Source: Mixta sp. Marseille-Q2659
GTDB lineage: Bacteria > Pseudomonadota > Gammaproteobacteria > Enterobacterales > Enterobacteriaceae
Assembly (NCBI RefSeq): GCF_940807255.1
Contig: NZ_CALNWY010000004.1
Coordinates: forward strand, 62,001 to 126,000
Direction of reading: 5' to 3'
Length of the DNA stretch: 64,000 nt
Positions 55,366 to 64,000 of this stretch are shown in pieces. Every line of letters begins with the position of its first letter. The stretch's first letter is position 1. A program made the position numbers and the translations under genes. Under the pieces are notes generated by a model, which did not search any database, was not told the DNA's origin, and saw only the letters and a program-made list of their open reading frames with translations.

Positions 55366-56322
55366 ATGAGCAGAGCAGCCATTGCCATTCACGGCGGCGC
55401 GGGCGCGATTGCTCGCGCGGCGCTGAGCGCGGAGCAGGAACAGCACTATTTACAGGCACTGCGCGACATCGTCGCCAGCGGACAGACGATCCTCGCCGCA
55501 GGCGGCAGCGCGCTGGATGCAGTAACCGAGGCGGTGCGTTTGCTGGAGGCCTGTCCGCTATTTAATGCCGGTAAAGGCAGCGTTTTTACCCATGCGGGCA
55601 CGCATGAGCTGGACGCCTGCATCATGGATGGTATCACTCAGGATGCGGGCGCGGTGGCGGGCGTATCGCATATTCGTCATCCAATTCTGGCAGCGCGGGC
55701 GGTGTTGGAAAAAAGCCCGCATGTGCTGATGATCGGCGCGGGCGCGGAGCAGTTTGCCATGGATCACGGGCTGGAGCCGGTGGCGGCGGATTACTTCTCT
55801 ACCGAGGCGCGCTGGCAGCAGCTGCAACGCGCGCAGGCCATACAGCAAACCCTGTTGGATCACGACGGCGCGGCGCAGGAAAACGCGCCGCTGGATAACG
55901 ATCGCAAACTGGGAACGGTTGGCGCTGTGGCAATCGATAGCGCGGGTCACCTTGCCGCCGCAACCTCCACCGGCGGCATGACCAATAAACAGGTCGGGCG
56001 CGTCGGCGATTCGCCGCTGCCGGGCGCGGGCTGTTTCAGCAACGGTCGTGTGGCGGTCTCCTGCACCGGCACTGGCGAAACCTTTATCCGCACCCAGGCG
56101 GCGTATGACGTTGCCGCGCTGATGGAATATGGCGGCCTTACGCTGCCGCAGGCCGCCGATCGCGTAATCTTCGAAAAAATTCCGGCGCTGGGCGGCAGCG
56201 GTGGCCTGATCGCCATTGATGCCGACGGCAACATCGCGCTGCCGTTTAATACCGAAGGCATGTATCGCGGCTACGGCTGGCTGGGCGCCAGCCCGGTGGT
56301 GAACATCTACCGGGGATCCTGA
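55366..56322 (+). CDS. iaaA: Isoaspartyl peptidase / L-asparaginase IaaA
   Basis: 318-residue N-terminal nucleophile hydrolase that cleaves isoaspartyl dipeptides and asparagine. Autocleavage before Thr184 in KLGTVGAVAID exposes the catalytic Thr; the substrate-binding blocks are GGMTNKQVGRVGDSP and CTGTGETFIRT. It starts the iaaA-gsiABCD group, ten bases before gsiA, as in E. coli. There it is thought to process imported peptides. Confidence 0.95.
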   Translation: MSRAAIAIHGGAGAIARAALSAEQEQHYLQALRDIVASGQTILAAGGSALDAVTEAVRLLEACPLFNAGKGSVFTHAGTHELDACIMDGITQDAGAVAGVSHIRHPILAARAVLEKSPHVLMIGAGAEQFAMDHGLEPVAADYFSTEARWQQLQRAQAIQQTLLDHDGAAQENAPLDNDRKLGTVGAVAIDSAGHLAAATSTGGMTNKQVGRVGDSPLPGAGCFSNGRVAVSCTGTGETFIRTQAAYDVAALMEYGGLTLPQAADRVIFEKIPALGGSGGLIAIDADGNIALPFNTEGMYRGYGWLGASPVVNIYRGS

Positions 56323-56331
56323 GGAGCCAGT

Positions 56332-58182
<1,851 letters not shown>

Positions 58183-58227
58183 GCCGCCTGGTTTGCATAA
58201 CTCAGACAGGGATTACAGGAGAATACT

Positions 58228-59765
58228 ATGACCACTCAAACCACCCGCAGATGGCTGTTAACCGCCGGGCTGCTTGGCAGTTTGCCGCCGTACCGGCATG
58301 GGCGGCGAAGGATGCGGTAATTGCCGTCGGCTCGAACTTCACCACGCTCGATCCCTATGATGCCAACGACACGCTGTCGCAGGCGGTGGCGAAATCGTTC
58401 TATCAGGGGCTGTTCGGCTTTGATAAAGATATGAAGCTGGTGAACGTGCTGGCGGAAAGCTATCAGGCGAGCCCGGACGGCCTGACCTGGACCATCAAGC
58501 TGCGCGCCGGCATTAAATTTCAGGACGGCACCGATTTCAACGCCGAAGCGGTAAAGGTCAATCTCGATCGCGCCAGCGATGAGGATAACCACCTGAAGCG
58601 CTATAACCTGTTCAAAAGTATCGCCACCACCGAAGTGATTGATCCAACCACGGTGAAGATTACGCTGAAGCAGCCGTTCTCCGCCTTTATCAATATTCTC
58701 GCCCATCCGGCGGCGGCGATGATCTCGCCGACCGCGTTGAAAAAATATGGCAAAGAGATCGGTTTCCATCCGGTCGGCACCGGCCCTTATGAATTTGTCA
58801 CCTGGAATCAGACCGATTTTGTGAAGGTGAAAAAATGGGACGGCTACTGGAAAAAAGGCTATCCGAAGCTCGACAGCATCACCTGGCGGCCAATTGTCGA
58901 TAACAACACGCGCGCGGCAATGCTGAAAACCGGCGAGGCCAACTTTGCTTTCCCGATCCCTTACGAGCAGGCGAAGCTGCTGGAGAAAAACAGCAAGCTT
59001 GATTTAGTCAGCACGCCGTCGATTATGCAGCGCTATATCAGCTTTAACGTGACGCAGAAGCCGTTTGATAACCCGAAAGTGCGCGAGGCGATTAATTACG
59101 CTATTAACCGCCAGGCGCTGGTCAAGGTTGCTTTCGCCGGTTACGCCACGCCTGCTACCGGCATCGTGCCGCCGTCAATTGCTTACGCGCAAAGCTACCC
59201 GGCAATTGAATACAATCCGGCGAAGGCGCGCGAACTGCTGAAAGAGGCAGGCTTCCCCAACGGCTTCAGCACCACGCTCTGGTCTTCCCATAACCACAGC
59301 ACCGCGCAGAAAGTTCTGCAGTTCACCCAGCAACAGCTGGCACAGGTCGGCATTAAGGTGAAGGTGACGGCGATGGATGCCGGACAGCGCGCGGCGGAAG
59401 TAGAGGGCAAAGGGCAGAAAGAGAGTGGCGTGCGCATGTTCTACACCGGCTGGTCCGCCTCCACCGGCGAAGCGGACTGGGCGCTGACGCCGCTGTTCGC
59501 TACCGCCTCCTGGCCGCCCGCGATCTTTAATACCGCTTTTTACAGCAACGAACAGGTGGATAAAGACCTGACCGACGCGCTGAAAACCACCGACAGTGCG
59601 AAAAAGGCGCAGCTCTATAAAGATGCGCAGGATCGTATCTGGAACGATCGTCCCTGGGCGCCGCTGGTAGTGGAGAAGCTGGTGTCGGCGCATACCAAAT
59701 CGCTGAGCGGTTTTTATATGATGCCGGACACCTCTTTTAATTTTGATGAAGCCGATCTGAAGTAA
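58228..59765 (+). pseudogene. gsiB: Glutathione-binding protein GsiB, frameshift in signal peptide
   Basis: Periplasmic glutathione-binding subunit of GsiABCD. An AGGAG-preceded ATG at 58228 encodes [19 protein letters not shown] and then runs into a stop at 58318. The GsiB sequence resumes one frame over ([20 protein letters not shown]) and continues intact to 59765, with [20 protein letters not shown] and the rest matching E. coli. Restoring one base in the T-run at 58281-58283 gives an ordinary signal peptide and a protein of about 512 residues. As read, the mature protein would have no secretion signal. The mature part looks fully conserved, so an assembly indel is at least as likely as real loss. 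Confidence 0.85.
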
Positions 59766-59772
59766 TGTCCGC

Positions 59773-59797
59773 GCCGCCAGCCGTGCAGGCTGGCGGC
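59773..59797 (+). other. Intercistronic stem-loop between gsiB and gsiC
   Basis: GCCGCCAGCC-GTGCA-GGCTGGCGGC is a perfect 10-bp stem with a five-base loop and no T-tract. It begins eight bases after the gsiB stop. Such hairpins after binding-protein genes usually protect the upstream message and lower permease expression. Confidence 0.65.
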
Positions 59798-59815
59798 CGC
59801 GACGCAGGGAAACGC

Positions 59816-60736
59816 ATGCTGAACTATTTCCTGAAACGTCTGTTGGGATTGATCCCGACGCTGCTGATTGTGGCGGTGCTGGTCTTTCTGTTTGTCCATC
59901 TGCTGCCGGGCGATCCGGCGCGGCTGATCGCCGGGCCGGAAGCGGATGCGAAAGTCGTTGAGCTGGTGCGCCAGGAGCTGGGACTGGATCGGCCGCTGCC
60001 GCAGCAGTTTCTGCATTTTATATTTAACGCGCTGCAAGGGGATTTCGGTACCTCGATGGTCTCCAGAAGGCCGGTATCGGAAGAGATCGCCTCGCGCTTT
60101 CTGCCGACGCTCTGGCTGACGCTTACCAGCATGGCCTGGTCGGTGATACTGGGCATGGCGATCGGGATTGTTTCCGCCGTCTGGCGCAACCGCTGGCCGG
60201 ATCGCATCGGCATGACGCTGGCGGTTTCCGGCATCTCTTTTCCCGCCTTTGCGCTGGGTATGCTGCTGATGCAGATCTTTTCCGTCGAGCTGGGCTGGCT
60301 GCCGACCGTTGGCGCCGATAGCTGGCAGCACTATATTCTGCCGTCGATTACGCTGGGCGCGGCGGTGGCGTCGATCATGGCGCGCTTTACCCGCGCCTCG
60401 TTTATTGAGGTCATGCAGGAAGATTATATGCGCACCGCGCGCGCTAAAGGGGTACGCGAGCCGCGGGTTTTAATTAAGCATGGGCTGCGCAACGCGATGA
60501 TCCCGGTGGTGACCATGATGGGCCTGCAGTTCGGCTTTCTGCTGGGCGGCTCGATTGTGGTGGAGGTGGTATTTAACTGGCCGGGCCTGGGAAGGCTGCT
60601 GGTGGATTCGGTGGAGATGCGCGACTACCCGGTGATTCAGGCGGAAGTTCTGCTGTTTTCGCTGGAGTTTATTTTGATCAACCTGGTTGTGGATATGCTC
60701 TATGCCGCCATTAACCCCGCCATTCGTTACAAATAA
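59816..60736 (+). CDS. gsiC: Glutathione ABC importer permease GsiC
   Basis: 306-residue DppB-type permease matching E. coli GsiC ([20 protein letters not shown] at the start, [13 protein letters not shown]-type end). The conserved permease loop is [20 protein letters not shown]. The ATG at 59816 has CAGGGAA upstream; a frame extending back to 59765 crosses the intercistronic hairpin and is rejected. Confidence 0.94.
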   Translation: MLNYFLKRLLGLIPTLLIVAVLVFLFVHLLPGDPARLIAGPEADAKVVELVRQELGLDRPLPQQFLHFIFNALQGDFGTSMVSRRPVSEEIASRFLPTLWLTLTSMAWSVILGMAIGIVSAVWRNRWPDRIGMTLAVSGISFPAFALGMLLMQIFSVELGWLPTVGADSWQHYILPSITLGAAVASIMARFTRASFIEVMQEDYMRTARAKGVREPRVLIKHGLRNAMIPVVTMMGLQFGFLLGGSIVVEVVFNWPGLGRLLVDSVEMRDYPVIQAEVLLFSLEFILINLVVDMLYAAINPAIRYK

Positions 60737-60745
60737 GGAGCAGCA

Positions 60746-61651
60746 ATGAAAAACTGGCGACGCGAGGCGGCGTTAAAAGCGATGCCCCTGCAGCGTAACG
60801 ATGGGGTACGAACGCCGTGGCGCGAATTCTGGCAGCGCTTTCGTCGTCAGCACGTGGCGTTGGTCGCTGGCCTGTTTGTGCTGGCGCTGATCGTGCTGGC
60901 GGTGATAGCGCCCTGGATTGCCCCTTTTGATGCCGAAAACTATTTTGACTATGACCGGCTGACGGAAGGGCCGTCCGCCATGCACTGGTTCGGCGTCGAT
61001 TCGCTGGGGCGCGATATATTTAGTCGGGTGCTGGTTGGCACCCGCATCTCGCTGCTGGCGGGCTTTTTTTCCGTGGCCATCGGCGCAGCGATCGGCACCG
61101 TACTTGGCCTGCTGGCGGGCTTTTATGAAGGCTGGTGGGATCGCATCATTATGCGCATCTGCGATGTGCTGTTCGCCTTTCCCGGCATCCTGCTGGCGAT
61201 TGCGGTGGTAGCGATCATGGGCAGCGGCATGTCCAACGTGGTGGTGGCGGTGGCGATTTTCAGTATTCCCGCCTTTGCCCGTCTGGTGCGCGGCAATGCG
61301 CTGGTGCTGAAGCATCAGACCTTTATTGAATCGGCGCGCAGCATCGGCGCCTCTGACTGGACAATTATCGCGCGCCATATTCTGCCCGGCACCGTCTCGT
61401 CGATTGTGGTCTATTTCACCATGCGTATCGGCACCTCGATTATCACTGCCGCCAGCCTGTCATTCCTCGGCCTGGGCGCACAGCCGCCAACGCCGGAGTG
61501 GGGCGCGATGCTGAATGAGGCGCGCGCCGATATGGTAATGGCGCCGCATGTCGCCATCTTCCCCAGCCTGGCGATTTTTCTGACGGTGCTGGCCTTTAAC
61601 CTGCTGGGCGATGGCCTGCGTGACGCGCTCGATCCGAAGTTGAAAACCTGA
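60746..61651 (+). CDS. gsiD: Glutathione ABC importer permease GsiD
   Basis: 301-residue DppC-type permease (E. coli 303). It has an N-terminal oppC-type segment, then [20 protein letters not shown] and the EAA loop [20 protein letters not shown]. It forms the membrane channel with GsiC. It begins nine bases after gsiC with AAGGAG. Confidence 0.95.
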   Translation: MKNWRREAALKAMPLQRNDGVRTPWREFWQRFRRQHVALVAGLFVLALIVLAVIAPWIAPFDAENYFDYDRLTEGPSAMHWFGVDSLGRDIFSRVLVGTRISLLAGFFSVAIGAAIGTVLGLLAGFYEGWWDRIIMRICDVLFAFPGILLAIAVVAIMGSGMSNVVVAVAIFSIPAFARLVRGNALVLKHQTFIESARSIGASDWTIIARHILPGTVSSIVVYFTMRIGTSIITAASLSFLGLGAQPPTPEWGAMLNEARADMVMAPHVAIFPSLAIFLTVLAFNLLGDGLRDALDPKLKT

Positions 61652-61706
61652 AAGCCCAGGCCTGCAGACTACACTTACCCTTCACGCCTGATAAAAGGAG
61701 AAGAAA

Positions 61707-62672
61707 ATGAAGTCGTTAAGATGGGCGATTATTGGGCCAGGCGCCATTGCGCAACAGTTTGCCGCCGCGCAACAGGCGCTGGGGCGCCAGGTTTACGCGG
61801 TCGGCGCCCGCAATCGGGAAAGGGGCGAGGCGTTTGCGCAACGCTACGGTATTGAACGGGTTTTTGATGATTTCAGCGCGCTGCTGGCCGATCCGCAAAT
61901 TGATGCGGTCTATATCTCGACGCCTCATGCCAGCCACTTCACCTATATGAAACAGGCGCTGGAGCAGGGCAAGCATCTGCTGGTGGAGAAGGCGATTACT
62001 GTCAGCAGCCGCGAGCTGGAGGATTAACCGGCTCGCGGCTGAAAAAATCTGATTGTTGCTGAGGCGATGACGATTTTCCATATGCCGCTGTTTCATCAGT
62101 TAAAAGCGCTGATTGCCAGCGGCAGGCTGGGCAAGCTGAAGATGATTCAGGTCTCGTTCGGCACGGTCAAAGAGGCGGACGCCACCAACCGTTTCTTCAA
62201 TCCTGAACTGGCCGGCGGCGCGCTGCTGGATATCGGCACCTACGCGCTCTCTTTCGCCCGTTTCTTTCTTAGCGAGCAGCCTGACCAGTTGCTAACCTCG
62301 GTCAGCAAATTCACTACCGGCGTGGATGAGCAGTGCGGCATTCTGCTGCAAAACGCGCAGGATGAAATGGTCACCATCTCGCTGGCGTTTCGCGCCAAAA
62401 TGCCGAAGCGCGGGATTATCGCCTGTGAAAAAGGCTTTATTACCGTGGATAATTTCCCGCGCGCGCAGCTGGCGCAGATTAGCTGGCTGGACGGCAGCAC
62501 AGAAACGCTTGAGGCAAGTGAAACCGAACGCGCCCTGCAGTATGAGATTCTGGCGCTGGAGAAATATGCTATCGAAGGCGGCAATCCGCTGCATTATCTG
62601 ACCAACGATGTGGTGGCGTTGATGACCGATATCCGTCAACGCTGGGGCATCCGTTTTCCCTTTGAACCATAA
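61707..62672 (+). pseudogene. Gfo/Idh/MocA-family oxidoreductase, interrupted
   Basis: NAD(P)-dependent oxidoreductase of about 322 residues when joined. The N-terminal Rossmann part (IIGPGAIAQQFAAAQQALGR, DAVYISTPHASHFTYMKQAL, EQGKHLLVEKAITVSSREL) ends at TAA 62025-62027, and a second in-frame TGA follows at 62040-62042. The C-terminal part resumes in the same frame (NLIVAEAMTIFHMPLFHQL) and runs to 62672. Family sequence LTRLAAEKNLIVAEAM can be read across the gap if one base is restored near 62023, one C near 62029 and one A in the A6 run at 62041-62046. AAGGAGAAG precedes the ATG. The substrate is unknown. Confidence 0.8.
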
Positions 62673-62718
62673 ATTCTCACGCGCACGCCGTTTGCGCGTC
62701 AGCCATAAAAGGTGATCG

Positions 62719-63135
62719 ATGAAACTGACGCCGTTACTTTTACTGGCGCTGCCCGCGCTGTGTCTGGCGCAGCAGCCAGGTAACAATATTGATATGCAGC
62801 TGCAGGAATGTAAGCTGCACGCCAACAGCACTCAGGATAATGCCCGTTGCTATAGCGCCGCGATTCAGCAGTGGGATGGCGAACTGAATAAGCAGTATCA
62901 ACTATTGATTAACAGCCAGCCGGAGAGCGTGCGCGGCACTATTAAGGCGGCGCAGCGCAGCTGGATCCAGTATCGCGACAGCTATAACACGGCGATCGCC
63001 AGCTTTTATCAGCAGCAGCAGGGATCTGTCTGGCCGCTGGTCGCGGCGGAAACCAAAATGAATGTGATCCGGGATAAAGCGATCGATCTTTACAGGCTAC
63101 GTACCAGTACCGATCTCGCTATGGCTCAGGAATGA
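62719..63135 (+). CDS. LprI/DUF1311-domain periplasmic protein
   Basis: 138-residue secreted protein. The signal peptide ends near CLA at about residue 17, and no lipobox is obvious. The LprI N-terminal domain reads MQLQECKLHANSTQDNARCY, LNKQYQLLINSQPESVRG and LKAAQRSWIQYRDSYN-type sequence, with two Cys placed to form a disulfide. Some family members inhibit lysozyme; most are uncharacterised. Confidence 0.82.
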   Translation: MKLTPLLLLALPALCLAQQPGNNIDMQLQECKLHANSTQDNARCYSAAIQQWDGELNKQYQLLINSQPESVRGTIKAAQRSWIQYRDSYNTAIASFYQQQQGSVWPLVAAETKMNVIRDKAIDLYRLRTSTDLAMAQE

Positions 63136-63595
63136 TGCCGTTCAACGCGCTTCGCCGACAAGCGATAAGAATAATTTGTTAAATTTGCTTTGTTAAACCA
63201 TTGGCGGGTTAGGGTTGATAATGTGATCAGGGCAAATTGTCAGACAGGATGAAGAGAGCTACCCAAATTCAATGGTTTGTAGCGAAAAAATAGGGGGATA
63301 AAAAAATAGCCCGCCAGCAGACGGGCCAAACACCAGGGAAATCTAAATTTTAACGCCTGATGAAATATTAGTTTGGTTTGATGTTCGAGCAAGTTTTTGA
63401 CGCTTTTATGCGCTAAAGCGTGAAAAAACTCACAAAAGATGCCAGAAAACTGGCGCCGATTTCTTGCTGAGTTGTTAAAAAATGACGAAATCGTAAGCGG
63501 TATTGATCTTTTATCCGTCCAGTGCGCTGCACGTAATCCGTGCTTGTTGGTTATTGCTGCTACCTTTAAGCAAGGTTTTCTGGAAGGAGCGCATA
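63136..63595. other. Non-coding gap before yliI
   Basis: 460 bases with no gene I can support. A minus-strand frame (63240-63623) and a plus-strand frame (63439-63699) exist but lack family-like sequence and ribosome sites. A weak GCCCG/CGGGC hairpin lies at about 63309-63326. The yliI promoter should lie near the end. Confidence 0.45.
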
Positions 63596-64000
63596 ATGAC
63601 TCGTCGATTACTCTCTTTAGCATTAAGCGGGGCGCTGCTGCTCTCGGCGTCGCTGCAGGCCGCGCAGGTCACGGTGGAGCAGTTGCAGGATCGGCTTGAT
63701 CATCCCTGGTCGCTGGCTTTCTTACCCGATAACAAATCCCTTTTGCTGACTGAACGGTCGGGCACGCTGCGGCTGTGGCAACCCGGCAAGGGATTATCAT
63801 CGCCCGTTGGCGGCGTGCCTGACGTCTGGAACCAGCGTCAGGGCGGCCTGCTGGATGTGGCGCTGGCGCCCGATTTTAGCGACAGCCGCCGCGTCTGGCT
63901 CAGCTATACCGAAGCGGACAGCAACGGGCGCGCGGGCGCGGTGGTCGGCTACGGCAGGCTGAGCGACGATAATCGCCAGCTGGAGGATTTTAAAGTGGTG
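63596..64000 (+). CDS. yliI: YliI, PQQ-dependent aldose sugar dehydrogenase (5' part)
   Basis: The first 135 codons of a soluble-type PQQ sugar dehydrogenase; the frame is open at the window edge. A signal peptide ends at about residue 22 (LLSASLQAA). The beta-propeller begins VEQLQDRLDHPWSLAFLPDN, then LLTERSGTLRLW and QGGLLDVALAPDFS. E. coli YliI is a PQQ-dependent aldose dehydrogenase. AAGGAG precedes the ATG at 63596. In E. coli it follows gsiABCD after several genes, so the order is broadly kept. Confidence 0.92.
   Translation, partial: MTRRLLSLALSGALLLSASLQAAQVTVEQLQDRLDHPWSLAFLPDNKSLLLTERSGTLRLWQPGKGLSSPVGGVPDVWNQRQGGLLDVALAPDFSDSRRVWLSYTEADSNGRAGAVVGYGRLSDDNRQLEDFKVV

Noticed and set aside
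58228-58320. A 30-residue leader peptide gene before gsiB
   Set aside because: It reads as a signal peptide that joins GsiB if one base is restored; a separate regulatory leader is less likely.
63240-63623. Minus-strand 127-codon frame in the gap before yliI
   Set aside because: No ribosome site or recognisable domain, and its start lies inside the yliI coding region.

Overview
The window is chromosomal DNA from a GC-rich member of the Enterobacterales. Gene content and protein similarity to E. coli, together with a Pantoea-type phosphonate locus, suggest Erwiniaceae (Pantoea/Mixta/Erwinia). This placement is inferred from gene content alone. Almost all of the window is ordinary core genome with tight gene packing. 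No rRNA, tRNA, CRISPR array, prophage or intact insertion sequence was seen.

Region 1 (1-26.8 kb) resembles the E. coli yohC-mlrA neighbourhood: yohC, pbpG, dld, bglX, then osmF-yehYXW (a stress-linked ABC importer), the tiny gene yohO and the MerR-type regulator mlrA. Several accessory genes interrupt it: a GNAT acetyltransferase, a large MscS-type channel, an SDR/MFS operon, a decayed phosphonate cluster (11.7-14.0 kb), a YciF-like ferritin-fold protein, a DUF2236 oxygenase, a Suppressor-of-fused-like protein, a chemoreceptor, idi and a second MFS carrier.

Region 2 (26.8-64 kb) resembles the E. coli dinG-yliI neighbourhood: dinG-ybiB, rlmF, ybiO, glnHPQ, dps, rhtA, ompX, an mntS-like small gene, mntR, ybiR, ybiT, moeAB, iaaA-gsiABCD and the start of yliI. 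Accessory additions are an M20 amidohydrolase, a flavin reductase-like protein, an EmrAB/outer-membrane tripartite efflux operon, a sugar porter, a diguanylate cyclase, a MocA-type oxidoreductase and an LprI-domain protein.

The most interesting region is the phosphonate locus. A gene for PEP phosphomutase, the enzyme that makes the C-P bond, keeps every catalytic residue I can identify. It has nevertheless lost one T in a homopolymer near its start, and its 3' end is joined out of frame to the 3' half of an ATP-grasp ligase gene. An intact Asp/Asn beta-hydroxylase gene follows. A divergent MFS exporter shares the AT-rich control region, which holds a near-perfect CRP site.

A second point of interest is a manganese-response module. 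Two MntR boxes stand upstream of an unlisted 25-residue hydrophobic peptide and an enlarged, Cys-rich MntS homologue.

Three more genes (sugar porter, gsiB, MocA-type oxidoreductase) read as intact only if single bases are restored. Most of these sites are short homopolymers, so residual assembly indels must be weighed against real gene decay.
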